The translations under genes and the position numbers were made by a program. From NCBI GenBank assembly GCA_963565915.1, contig OY751485.1, positions 2,728,001 to 2,792,000 of the forward strand: 64,000 bases of DNA, given 5' to 3'. The stretch's first letter is position 1. The number at the start of each line of letters is the position of its first letter. Below the pieces are notes generated by a model. That model did not search any database, was not told the origin of the DNA, and saw only the letters and a program-made list of their open reading frames with translations. The stretch comes from Entoloma clypeatum (lineage: Eukaryota; Basidiomycota; Agaricomycetes; Agaricales; Entolomataceae). Below are positions 1-10,576 of this stretch, in pieces.

Positions 1-195
1 TTGATCGGGGCAATGTAAAAACATCAGGAAAAGGTCAAAGGTACTTAAACAAACTTAAAGAGAAAGTTAAGTGGTTTAAGTTATTTAAGCTAAGTCAGCA
101 TCTTAAAACTACTTAAAATCATGTTTTTTCTTGGATTTTCTAGTGGTAGTTTAAGTGTGTTTAAGAATGTATAAGTAGGCTTAAGTTGTTATTTC
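1..195. repeat. AT-rich TTAAG-motif repeat (left arm)
   Basis: No coding potential is visible. The stretch is AT-rich and carries many copies of CTTAAG/TTTAAGT-like words. The same texture resumes at 741-905 on the other side of the M1 MITE, so the MITE seems to have landed in an older TTAAG-rich repeat. No terminal repeats were found for that older repeat. Confidence 0.35.
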
Positions 196-732
196 TAGTG
201 TTTGAGGGTTCAGTCCAGTCTGGTTTTTTGACCAAAAAATTGATGAACTGGAGACTGGCAGTTCTTTTTTTTTTCTCAAAGTCTGAAAAACCTGGACTGG
301 ACTGGTAAAGACTGGTTTAAACCAGTTTGAACTGGTAAAATTCTCAACCATTTATAAACCTACCAAAAGCCTGTTTTTTCAATCAAAAACTTGAAAATAA
401 ACTCAATTTGTTATCAATAACATGTTTCTCAAGCATTTTGGATATAAACTCTGTAAAAATGATTGAAATCTGTATAAAAGAACATCTTTGCCCATAAAAG
501 TACAGTTTTTGAATGAATATATGGTCAAAAACTGGAACCAGTTCATATTTTTCAGACCCAAAACTAGAACTGGGGGTGAACCAGTCCAATTTTTTTTTCC
601 AAATTTGGAGAGACTGGAGACTGGTTGAGCCCAAAATCAGTGAGACCTGAACTGCCAGTTCAGGTCTCTTCCAGTCCAGTCCAGTCCAGTTGAGTCATTT
701 TCCAGTTCATAAGACGGAACCCTTGAACACTA
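196..732. mobile_element. hAT-like MITE, family M1, with perfect 8-bp TSD
   Basis: The element starts TAGTGTTTGAGGGTTC and ends, read from the other strand, TAGTGTTCAAGGGTTC, so it has near-perfect terminal inverted repeats. It is flanked on both sides by the 8-bp duplication GTTATTTC (188-195 and 733-740). An 8-bp TSD and TAGTG-type ends are usual for the hAT superfamily. No transposase frame is present, so it is non-autonomous. Both halves carry arrays of CCAGTC/ACTGG words. A second copy in reverse orientation lies at 59289-59819. Confidence 0.85.
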
Positions 733-740
733 GTTATTTC

Positions 741-986
741 TATTCATGTCTTGAGGTGTCTTACAGGGCTTGGACAATCTTTAAACATACTTAAAAAATT
801 AAAAGCTGGCACAATATTTGGTTTAGTAGTTTAAGTAGTTTAAGTGATTTAAGTAATGTTTAATGTGGTTGAGTGATGCTAATTTGAGTTGTCTAAGTAG
901 TTGTTTAATAGTATGAAAGTGCAATGTGCCGTCGACGAGACGTTGCTTTGTGGTTGACATTTTGAAATGAAAAAATAAATGTTTCA
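741..986. other. AT-rich TTAAG repeat (right arm) and downstream spacer
   Basis: The TTTAAGT-rich texture of the left arm continues to about 905. The remainder is spacer just beyond the 3' end of the broken F-box-like gene. No ORF of note and no RNA gene were seen. Confidence 0.3.
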
Positions 987-1763
987 TTAATAAGCATGGC
1001 CCAAGCTATGATAAGGGCATGCTGGGTTTGTACACGTAAGGAAGTAATTGCGACCCAACCTCCATTTACACAGGGTTGTTGCCCATTGATCACCTCCCCA
1101 AGTGCTTATCAATCTCCCTCCTGTTGGTAGGAGTCCAAAATCCTCCCCAACCGAAATTCCCAATATCCAGTAGTCCATGGGTGTAACAATATAGAAGTGG
1201 GCAAACAATTCCACATGGTGCAATTTCTTGGTCATCCACAACAAATCTGATGCTGTCTTCTTTGATAGATTTTATTGGATGTAACAAATACATGAAATTC
1301 CCGGCAGTGACCCCAAGGTTGAGGAGTGTCGGATAAAAGCACAGAATGTGTTTCAATGTGATGATATTCATTTGGCAGATCAAGGGCTTGGATAACGTGA
1401 CAGGAAGAATGGATGATGAGTTGCTCTTGAATATGACAATTCGGCACTGGGATGGTCTTCAGTTTAATTGGTATGACCTCAAAGAATTGTTTTAATTCAC
1501 CTCAGTTGTTGTCAACTTGTAGGCTTTTATTGCAATCATGCACTTTTGTGTTGCATCCAGGGAGAGGATGATTCTGTGGTCTTGCTTATACATAGCGATT
1601 TGTTCACCTCATGAAATCATGGAGATCATCTGTTTTTCTTTTGGGTGTCATGATCCAGAAATCGTTTGGCAGGTCAGACGTCGCCACTTGATATCTCAGC
1701 AACAAAATGTTCCATACAAAAGGACCAAATATTCCTGCATCAATCTTGTCCATACGTCGCAAC
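987..1763 (-). pseudogene. C-terminal part of a bisected F-box-like host gene
   Basis: The minus strand reads as consecutive protein-like blocks separated by frameshifts and stops. The first begins right at the MITE border with RRMDKIDAGIFGPFVWN, and the last ends near 987 after the Cys-containing text CTNPACPYH. The blocks look like one protein rather than random ORFs because each resumes close to where the previous frame breaks. The first block is the direct in-frame continuation of the F-box ORF at 23438-23187: if the 21.4-kb insertion is removed, ..HKLL joins RRMDK.. without a stop. The family of this C-terminal region is not recognised. The assignment to an F-box gene depends on that join. 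Confidence 0.5.
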
Positions 1764-2482
1764 TAGTGTTTTGAAGTCACATTACTTAACTGCAAGTTAA
1801 TGTTAACTTAACATGACTAAACTCAAATTAGCTTAACCCTATGGTTAAGGTTAACAACTTTGATGTACCATTAACTGAAGTTTAACCTCTGAGAAAGATT
1901 TTCATTAACTTTTCTTAACTGGTTTTAACCAGTTTTAACCAGTTAATCATGGCAGGAATTCATGTTGTCACCACAGTTCATCATAGCTTCAAAACATGTT
2001 ACAAACACACTGCAACTCCTTAATTCATCTACAGGAATTCTATCATGGTTATATAGTGTTTAAGACAGCAAAATGATGGATCAATTCCACTGTAAATTAT
2101 GGTGAACAGTGTATCATGGGTTTTCTCAAGCACCAAAAAACATCACTTTCTTACTTTCTCCCTTTCACAAAATTAGTACTCTATATATACTGTATGTATG
2201 TATACTATTGAAACATTGTATGTAAACTTATTGAGAGTATTCAAATGAAGCTCAAAGTCTGAATAAGATGAATATGAGTTAAATAAGTTGATAATTTGTC
2301 CAAAATTTTCTATTCCAGCTTTGGATTCTCCACATTCAGGGGATCTCAGGACACCTTCATTTTTCTAATTTGGATCATTCATTAGGGAGATATAACATTT
2401 TTCCTGAAGTCTGCACATTTGATTATTTCTATCTTATCTGGACTTCTAAAGATTATACAAGGTGTTTCAGAAGGTGAATACA
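1764..2482. mobile_element. hAT-like MITE, family M2 (left piece, split by CopA)
   Basis: It starts TAGTGTTTTGAAGTCAC and is the reverse complement of the right part of the intact M2 copy at 33656-34661, including its TTAACC-word arrays and the non-repetitive core. The copy is interrupted at 2482 by the CopA LTR and resumes at 22892 after the duplication ATACA. The MITE TSD is degenerate: GTCGCAAC on the left (1756-1763) against CTCACAAC on the right (23186-23193), six of eight matching. Confidence 0.8.
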
Positions 2483-2827
2483 TGTTGAGGCGACATGTGA
2501 GTCTGACGACTACATCCACAGGCCTGAACATAAAACATGCAAGGAGAGATGATACACATCAAGACAAAGGAGCAATGCTAACTATTGACCCACATGGGAT
2601 CTCAAGAGAACAAGCTACAGAATACAAAGGAAAGTAGGCTACTTATATATGTAAATACCATGAGGCATAAATGTTCTAGAATAACATGTGTCTAACATGA
2701 GGTAGGATAAGATAAAGGTTCCAGATAAGATAGGATAAGATCAAGAGATAGGATAAGATGAGATAAGATAAAGAGATAAGATAAAGATGAGATTAGATGA
2801 TAGAATAAGATAAGAGCGATCATAACA
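2483..2827 (-). repeat. CopA 3' LTR
   Basis: Ends are TG...CA, and it matches the right LTR (22539-22891) with substitutions and small indels. In element orientation the U3 begins with a run of TTATC/GATAA words (about ten in 2700-2815). The left outer flank ATACA (2478-2482) equals the right outer flank of the other LTR. Confidence 0.85.
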
Positions 2828-3751
2828 TTATCCCCTTTCTAGGTTTTGACTTCCAGGCAAAACCAGTGTCCATTCGAGAATAATAAAGAGAAATTTTTTT
2901 TTTGATGTTCCTTTCAGGTTCCACCTTCCAGTACTAGTCTCTGCTGCGCTCCGTCTATACTTCCAGGTTCCACCTTTCAGTCTCTTGTATAGGCCTTTAG
3001 ACGTCCGCGGCTCTTGTTATCACTGCGCGACCCCTCAGGCTCATTACACAAGTACTCCATTCTATACCTATACTATCCCCTTTCTAGAGTTTGATGTCCT
3101 CAGCAAACCATCTTTAGATGTGAAGTGTCAGTGTCTAGCAGACAACATTGCGAGTGTCCCAATAAAAAATTTTCCCAGAAAATCATCCATATGTTAAGTG
3201 GTTTATCCCCTTTCTAGGGTTTCCCTTCAATTTTTATTGCAGGTGTCCAAGATTAAATGATCCAGTCCTGAGCCAAATGTTCCAAGTATCAAGCAACTTT
3301 TAATTATCCAGAGTGCTAACTGGTTCCGAGCTGCTACACAGCGATTCCAAAATATGCATATCCCAGCGCCCAATGCCTTTTTTCCTTGGAGGCATAACCA
3401 GCAATGTGCATGACAGCGCCCTGTTGAAACAGCATATGATCTCATCAACACTGGAGGTGATCACAGTGGATGGGTCGTTGGGCAGTCCAGTAGTACTCTA
3501 TGCTACGCGCTACAGATCTTGTATCTACAATAGAGAGGGAACCTTACTACTAACCTTGTGAGGTGTTTGCAAGATGGGGGTTACTTGGTAAGAGTGTTAT
3601 ATTGCACAGAGAATAAGGACAGTCTTATATACTAGTCTACTTATTTGTACATTATTTGTACATCATGGGATTGGGCACAGGACACTATAGATGAAATATC
3701 TATAGGAGTGGAATTTGTTCAACACTCCCCCTTGATGTGTATATATCGGAT
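2828..3751 (-). other. CopA 3' non-coding region with three polypurine-tract copies
   Basis: On the minus strand the box AGAAAGGGGATA directly abuts the 3' LTR (about 2828-2841), where the plus-strand primer tract should be. Near-identical boxes recur at about 3074-3087 and 3204-3217, each followed by related sequence, so the 3' UTR contains a diverged direct repeat that includes the tract. No gene is seen here. Confidence 0.6.
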
Positions 3752-5578
3752 TTATGAAAATATCAAGCCTAAATGTTGGCAACATCTTTCAAAGAGTTCC
3801 CGACTAAGAATTTTAGTTAGCATATCCGCAGGATTGGATGTGCCTTCAATGTACTCTACAGTGATCAATCCACGAGAGATGTATTCTCGGATGACGTGAT
3901 GTCTTAGATCGATATGTTTAGTAAGGCGTTCCTGCACAGGGTTGTTCCCAATAAAGATTGAGCCATGATTGTCGGCATAGATTGGGACATTCCACATTAG
4001 GAAGCCAATCTCCTGGAAGAGTTGGATTATCCATTTTACTTGGCGGCCGCAGTCAGACATCACCATGTACTCTGCTTCAGTAGATGAGTGAGCAATGGTT
4101 TTTTGTAGACGACAAGTCCAGCCTACAGAAGCACCTGCAAGCTTCAGGAAAAAGCCGGTGCAGCTTCAACACTTTATTTTGTCGGATGCCCAGTCAGAAT
4201 CTGTGTAGGCATGTAAGCCCACATTTTGATCACCGGAATATGTCAGTCGGTAATCAGAAGTGCCCACGAGGTAGCGGATTATATACTTCACTTTATCAAT
4301 GTGTTTCTGGGTAGGATTTGCCGAGAACTGTGATAATGTGATCACGGCAAAGGCAATGTCGGGTCGTGTACCGATCATTAAATATAGCAGAGACCCTATG
4401 ATCTGCTGAAATTGTGATCAAAGCGCAGCAGTGGCAATGCCAGCATTTGCTGTCAGCTTGTATCCAGTAGGTAGAGGAGTCTTGGTGATCGTTGCATTTG
4501 TCATGCCGAATCTCTCTACTACTTTCTGTAAATAAGCACATTGATTGATCATGATCGTGTTCTTGGTATGTGTGATGCGCATTCTCAAGAATTCAGTGGG
4601 TTCACCTAGATCATGAGATTCCCAAATAGCCATGAATTTGGCTCTTTTAACGGTTGTAAGCTTAGCGTCTGGTCCCATGAACATTGCATCATTGACATAG
4701 ATAATTCTAGTATGATGGTTCCATTCAGGGAATGGAAAACAAAGATTCCAGCATCAAATATGACTCTTCGGAAACCTACTTTCTTCATGGATTTTTCCAT
4801 GGCATGCCACCATGCAAGTCCAGCCTGCTTTAAACCGTAAATAGCATTATGCAGGTGCCAAACAAGAAGTTCTTTGCCTTTTACTTTGAAGCCTTCGGGT
4901 TGCATCATGTATAACTCTTCCTGGAGTTTTCCATAAAGGAAAGCAGCAGTTACATCTAGCGCGAGAATCACCCAACTCTCAAGCGCGGCGGTAGCGAGCA
5001 TGAGACATACTGTCTCAAATCAAACTACAGGAGAGAATACCTTATCAAAATTGATTCCCTCGATTTGTGAGAACCCTTGTGCAACAAGCCGAGCCTTTTT
5101 ATGGCTGTCAGTCTTTATGTTGAAGACCCATCGTGATCCGATGGCCTTCCGTCCAGTTGGTAAAGGTGTTAGATCATAGACATCACGCCGCTTGATGCTA
5201 TCAAGTTCCTTATGGCATGCATCCAACCACTCATCCTGGAGGCTTTTCAGCATTTTGGCAATGTCGCAAAACTTCATCTCCCGGATATCACGGAACTGTG
5301 AGAGATTAGATTCAGAGTGAGGAACGGCTGATGCAAGTAGCGCGTTCAACTCAGCAATCTGTTTCGTGTCTTTCCCTCATTTCCGAACTAATCGTTCTAG
5401 GTACAAATTAAATGCTTTTGGACCTAGCTCCACATCATTCATCATTTCGTGCAGTAAGCTCTCCACATCCGTATCTTCCAAGGTTTGTCATCAGGAACTT
5501 TGGGGTCATTGGGAGGAGTACCAGAAGATCCACTAGGCCCTGTGTCAGGTGGGGCTAAGGGGGAACTAGGTTCCACTT
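3752..5578 (-). pseudogene. CopA reverse transcriptase-RNase H (decayed)
   Basis: Copia RT_2 text is clear on the minus strand: GRKAIGSRWVFNIKTD, ARLVAQGFSQIEGI, IYGLKQAG, then FLRMRI, GTRPDIAF, TDSDWAS and the RNase H tail with ADNHGSIFIGNNP and NPADMLTK. Stops and frameshifts separate these blocks. At about 4690 the catalytic YVDD box reads YVND, through a G-to-A change inside a former CpG (GTCGAT to GTCAAT). The element cannot make an active RT from this copy. The RT frame continues upstream of the MITE at 5587-5890 into the integrase. Confidence 0.85.
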
Positions 5579-5586
5579 CTTCCTGT

Positions 5587-5890
5587 TAGTGTTTAAAAGT
5601 CCGGTCCAGTTCTTGGTTTTTTGCGGTTTATCCTTTTAAAAAAATGGCTTCAGAAATCCAGATAAAATCACTAAAATTACCGAAATATTTGGGCAGATGG
5701 AGGACATAGAAAACCGGGGGGTCTTCTCTTGGATGAAAAGATTCTGCCCAGCCATTGTTGAGATATTTCAACATGTCATAAAAGCAAATGGCAGCTAAAA
5801 TAAATGGGGGTCATCTCTTGGATGATGAAATTCCGTCCAGTAGTTGTTGAGATATTCACAAAAACAAAAAAACCGGACCTTTAAACACTA
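5587..5890. mobile_element. hAT-like MITE, family M3-type, 304 bp, perfect TSD
   Basis: Starts TAGTGTTTAAAAGTCCGG and ends with CCGGACCTTTAAACACTA, so the terminal inverted repeat is about 18 bp. It is flanked by the 8-bp duplication CTTCCTGT (5579-5586 and 5891-5898). There is no ORF. It interrupts the CopA pol linker between integrase and RT. Internally a segment beginning GGGGGTC..TCTTGGATGA occurs twice. Confidence 0.85.
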
Positions 5891-7655
5891 CTTCCTGTTG
5901 TGATCATGGAACATTGTGGAGCCAGGAAGGCTCTTGCTGCTGTTTCTCTCGATTCATGGCTTCATGCCAAGAGCATGTGAAATTGATGTCGTGTTGTTGT
6001 TGCGTGGGGTGCTGCTGCTCCCCATAGATGTTGCCTTCCCGTCAAGGCAGGTTAGCATTCCTTTGTGGTTGAGGGACATCAGCAGGCGGAGGATTTGCCA
6101 GCTGGTTCTGGACCTCAGGGTCATCCTGATTCGAAGGTGGTACATCAGCGCCGTTGCGCTGGTTTCCATTTGGAGCGGAAGGGGGATCGGAGGATTCATC
6201 TCCGCTCGGCTGATTATGCCAGTGGGAATGATAATGAACATCTCCATCTCCGAAGTGGTGATCAACATCGTCATCAGGGTTTCCATCATCCTGAGACTCA
6301 TCATGGGAAGGCTCATTTCCCATGGGTGTGTGTTGTGGCACTTTGATATCCGGACATCTCGGAAAGAGTGTTTCATTGAATACTGCAGTAGTATCAATAA
6401 AGATACTGTTTTTATCAGTCATAAACTGATATGCTTTCATTCCTGGTTTAAAACCCATAAAGGTCATAAGCTCAGCATGTGGATTTAATTTATTCACACG
6501 GCGTTCTTCAGGAATATAAACATAGGCAGCGCAGCCTAAAACATGGAGATTAGAAACATCCAGTTTTTCCCCTTTTAGAGATTCAAAAGGTGTTTTCCAA
6601 TATAGTCATTTAATTGGTGTGTGATTGTAAACATGCACGGCATGTAAAACACAAAACTCCCACCATGATTGTGGTAAGCAGGCGGCAAATTGCATTGCCT
6701 GTGCTTTCTCTACAATGGTGCGGTTAATCCTTTCGGCTCAACCATTTTGTTGGGGTGTATTAGGAGCTGAAATTTCCATGGCAATTCCAAGATCCTCGAG
6801 GTATTTTACTACCCCAGTTTCCTTTTTGAATTCTCCCCCTCCATCAAAATGCCATCGGCAAAATTGGGCATTAAACTGGGTTTTCATAAGCATTGTCCAC
6901 TTTTTGAATGCATCAGAGGTATCGGATTTGAGTTTCAACAATACCATCCAAGCATGTCCAGAAAAGTCATCCAAGAAACTGATGTAGTACTTAAATTTGT
7001 GATAGGAGGTGATTGGAAACTCTTTGAGGTCTGAATGGAGCAACTCAAAGGGTCTGGAAGCACATAAAGATGAAGGAGGGAAGCTTTTCAACCTCAACTT
7101 TGCTTCTGTGCAGGGACGGCATGGCTTATCCTTAAGGGGAAATTGGATGTCCCTTGGGAATCCATCACATGCATTGGGCGCCTTTTTCAGGACATCTTTA
7201 CCAGGGTGTGCAAACTGCTGATGCCAAATGCTGTAATCAGCTTTATAGACATCGATATTTCTAGCATTTAGCTGCGTGATTTGTTCAACGCATGTATTTA
7301 TCCAGTATATTGTCAAACCGGAAAAATGAGGTTCACATCTTAGTACACACTTTCCATCTTTGAAGAAACCAAGATTGTCAGTTGAGCCAGCGACATTTAA
7401 TCCAGATTCTTGAAGAATTTTGCCCATCGACAAGAGGCAAGTGGAAAGCTCTGGGATGTGTAAAACCGGATAAAGCCAAGTCATTAGACTTCTTGGCTTT
7501 CCTTGATGCGATGGTATCATGTGAGTGATAAACATGGTCCCTCTTCCTTTTATAGAGATTTTTGCTTTGCCCACAGTTTGGGCAGTACAGATCAATTTCT
7601 CTTCTTCATACGTTGCAAAGTCACTCATCTCTGCGGTCTGGAATCCATGATCCAC
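5891..7655 (-). pseudogene. CopA integrase region (decayed)
   Basis: The minus strand shows the copia GAG-pre-integrase and integrase text: WHQQFAHPG, then CRPCTEAK, LLHSDLKEF, ISFLDDFSGHAW, RWHFDGGGEF and APNTPQQNG. The first two Asp of the DDE triad (in HSDLK and FDGGGEF) can be read. Stops occur just after PQQNG and at about 6610. An acidic, low-complexity linker (6042-6497) follows, as in CopB. The block is separated from the RT by the MITE at 5587. Confidence 0.85.
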
Positions 7656-8502
7656 TTGGCATCATTAGTATCTTTGGATTTGTTCTTACATTTTGAACAT
7701 GAGGCAAAATGATCATATATTTCCTCCATGAAGGAGGCAGCAACAACAGGTGATTTAAAATAACTACAACCCGGTTTTAGTGACTCATCATGAATCTGGG
7801 TGTGTTCTTCTGTCATTGTGTGCTCATGTGAAACTTGTGAAAGAATATACCTCGGGTCGTTGCATGACGATCCTCCGAAGAGCTCATCGTCAACGTCATC
7901 CGCCCAACTGAAGCGCGTCCACTTGGATGGTCCAGGTTCATCTTCGTCATACTCATATTCCTCATTGAAGTCCATCACTGTATCGGCATCATAATCTTGG
8001 TGTTCCATCAGGAACAGGGAAGCTTTGTCCATTACCTCATTGTCAGGGGTCGAATATATCCCCAGAATGTCTTCGGGGTATATGACATTATTGACATTCT
8101 GGAGGGTCTGGGATGTTCCCACAACACCAAGAGATGTGACAACATCGTGTGCTGCCTGCATCTCAGGGTACATCAACAGTTGATTTACCGGAGCACCTGT
8201 GAAATGCTGCGCGGATGTGTTTGTCATGTGATTGAGAAGCTCTCTCGCACCTGCAGTCATGATATATTCAGCGGGACTAGATGTCAACCGCGATTCGAGA
8301 GGAGGACGACAACGGAGGTCAGTTGTCGGAGTAGAAGATTGTTGGGGGGGAATAACATGTCCTGAGCCCATGAAAGTGGTGAAGGGAGGTGTCGGCAGAT
8401 TCATAGTCATTGCCGACGAGGCAACATGAGAGCAGCCAGTGGTGTCGCCTGCAGCGGCCTCTTGGGCACGCTGGGCCTTTTTTCAACTCTATGACCCTTC
8501 CT
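7625..8502 (-). pseudogene. CopA Gag C-terminus and damaged protease
   Basis: The frame contains a long acidic spacer (about 8200-7700, with FNEEYEYDEDEPGP) that aligns in position and style with the CopB spacer, followed by CSKCKNKSKD and KWIMDS. In CopB the same place reads NWILDSGAS, the aspartic protease active site. Here the text after WIMDS is frameshifted, and the DSG-A-S box is gone through a small deletion near 7640. The upstream part of gag is separated by the solo LTR at 8508-8883. Confidence 0.75.
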
Positions 8503-8507
8503 TTTTG

Positions 8508-8883
8508 TGTTATGATCGCTCTTATCTTATCCTATTATCTAATCTCATTTTTATCTAATCTCTTTATATTATCTTATCTTATCTTATCTTATCTCTTGAT
8601 CTTATCCTATCTTATCTGAAACCTTTATCTTATCCTACCTCATGTTAGACACATGTTATTCTAGAACAGTCTTATTTACTGTGCACCTCATTTATGCCTC
8701 ATGGTATTTACATATATAAGTAGCCTACTTTCCTTTGTATTCTGTAGCTTGTTCTCTTGAGATCCCATGTGGGTCAATAGTCAGCATCGCTCCTTTGTCT
8801 TGATGGCATTGTATCACCTCTCCTTGCACGTTTTATGTTCGGGCCTGTGGATGTAGTCGTCAGAATCACATGTCGCCTCAACA
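8508..8883 (-). repeat. Solo LTR of the CopA family with TSD TTTTG
   Basis: Plus-strand ends are TGTTATGATCGC and GTCGCCTCAACA, so this LTR lies opposite in plus-strand orientation to the two CopA LTRs. It has the same TTATC-rich end. It is flanked by TTTTG on both sides (8503-8507 and 8884-8888). It inserted into the gag of a related or identical element and then collapsed to one LTR. Confidence 0.85.
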
Positions 8884-9493
8884 TTTTGGGTACAAATGGC
8901 TGCTTCTTATTTTGATCACTGGGATTGTTTGATGGTGTCTCCTTTGCCTTTCCTTTTCCTTTGTTCTGTTGATGAGGTTTGCCGGAATTCTGGTTTGACC
9001 CAGAAGCATCAGCAGGTCCTGGACCATTGCGCCAGCGGGGTTCCTGTCCTTTCCGCTTGACAGCAGAGATCTTGTTGGCAGCCGGAAGTTGTGCTTCGGC
9101 TTGTACGTGTATGTACTCTGTGGTTACAATCTCTTCAACATCTGTAAGTTTGAAAGTATCCAACTTCCATTCTTTGGCCAGATGCGAACCAAGATGTTTC
9201 CACTTGGGAGGTAGACGGTGCACAGCAAGCATCCCTTGCAATTTAGGAGTGAAGGGGATCTTGTGCCCATCAAGGCGTGCCAAGAGATCACGGAATTTAG
9301 AGAATTCCAGATGGGGGGTCACCACCAGACAGGTGCCAATCAAGAGTCAAGGCAAAGTCCTTGAACATCTTGTCCAGGCATTTGTTCTCAAAGAGAGTTT
9401 TCAGCTGATCCCAAACTTCTTTCAAAGTCTGGAATGCTGTAACCTCATGCTTTACAGATTCCACCAGAGATAAGATGATCGCACCACATGCTT
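8884..9493 (-). pseudogene. CopA Gag middle part (UBN2-type)
   Basis: Minus-strand text from the GypA-1 border reads ..LVESVKHEVTAFQTLKEVWD, then LPPKWKHLGSHLAKEW, ISAVKRKG and a Lys/Gln-rich tail, as in copia Gag (UBN2/DUF4219-type) proteins. A frameshift or stop lies near 9345. The missing N-terminus is at 13041-13245 in the opposite orientation: joining 13245 to 9493 across one copy of the GypA TSD gives an uninterrupted frame (..KERDL-KACGAIIL..). Confidence 0.75.
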
Positions 9494-9498
9494 TTAAG

Positions 9499-9910
9499 TG
9501 TTACGGACTCTACGGTATGAGGACCATGTCATATCTTTTACTTATCGGCCTGACTTGGCGCCCTCTTACGAACTTACTATGTCTAATGTCTACCTTCGCA
9601 ACCTTCAATTCCCAGTCTGACTCATTACAGTACATTACTTTGTCATCCCCTTTAGTATACTTCGCTCCCGCGCTGACTTGCTTTCTGCAGTCAGCTTACT
9701 CACTGTACATAGCCTTCCGCAGTCGCCTTACTCATGCGCACTGCCTTCCGCAGTACTGACTCATCCGCTACCGCCTATAGTCAGTACCTATATAAACCTC
9801 TAGTACTGTAGTAGATTCCTTAGATTTACTGTAGCAATCACTTTGCTCTTCGCCTTTCCACTTTCCTGCATACTCTGCCCGAACCTTGGAACGGTTTGTT
9901 AAGCATAACA
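9499..9910 (+). repeat. GypA-1 5' LTR
   Basis: Ends TGTTACGG...CATAACA. It matches the GypA-2 LTRs along its whole length. The outer flank TTAAG (9494-9498) is the TSD. Its partner is the reversed 3' LTR at 13246, whose outer flank is CTTAA. The U3 carries about three diverged 31-bp direct repeats centred on GACTGCGGAAGG. Confidence 0.9.
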
Positions 9911-10012
9911 AGTTGCTAAATCTCGTTAGGTTCGCCCAGAGCGAAGAGAGCAACTACCAGACGAGTCAAGACGTCGCGCTTCTTTGAAGACTTTAACAGT
10001 AACCCATTCAGC

Positions 10013-10576
10013 ATGCCAGAAGCCCGACAGGAGGAGCTAAGTCCTCAAGACAGTATCAATTTTACACTCATCCAGCAGTACATTGAATCGGAGATCCGTC
10101 GCATCCTACAGCAGGTGCTTGATGAAGAACTAGACAACGACGAGCATCGCCCCCACGGCGAGATAGCAGAGAGCATCCATCTTGCTTGGCAACACCAGAT
10201 CGCACGTTACAATGCCCGACAGAACGAACTCGAAAGCTTTCGCGTTCAAAAAGGACCTCAGACAGGTCGGATCACAGAGATCAGAGAGTTTATCGGTGTC
10301 CAGACAACCGTTATCAGAAGATTGATTAGGACGCTCACACCGAGACGTCCCAGAGCCACATCATCATGTCTTACTCGAAGCAGCAGATCTACGCCCACTT
10401 CACCACCGAAGAACAACAAACCGAGTACAACCGCTGGGCACGAAATGAGAGACTTGACCCCTTCTCGAGACCAACAGACACGCAGGAACAGAGATTCCTT
10501 AGAGATTTACAGAGGAAATACTCTGAACGTTTTGCCACCGATTCCGCCAACGAGTCCCCTGATGAATTACTTTTGA
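10013..10576 (+). CDS. GypA ORF1, small helical protein upstream of Gag
   Basis: The frame starts MPEARQEELSP and is rich in Glu, Arg and Gln with heptad-like stretches (IESEIRRILQQVLDEELD), suggesting a coiled coil. In GypA-2 the same ORF (51689-51324) stops 13 nt inside the gag start, in another frame. Here that stop reads CGA, so the frame runs on in the shadow of gag. The likely functional part is about 121 residues. Finding it with the same start in two copies supports its reality. The function is unknown; it could be a Gag N-terminal module reached by frameshifting. Confidence 0.5.
   Translation: MPEARQEELSPQDSINFTLIQQYIESEIRRILQQVLDEELDNDEHRPHGEIAESIHLAWQHQIARYNARQNELESFRVQKGPQTGRITEIREFIGVQTTVIRRLIRTLTPRRPRATSSCLTRSSRSTPTSPPKNNKPSTTAGHEMRDLTPSRDQQTRRNRDSLEIYRGNTLNVLPPIPPTSPLMNYF

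Noticed and set aside
2700..2815. CRISPR-like or satellite array
   Set aside because: The GATAA words are short, uneven and confined to the LTR. There are no spacers.
5916..6488. 190-codon plus-strand frame
   Set aside because: It is the antisense shadow of the acidic CopA linker.
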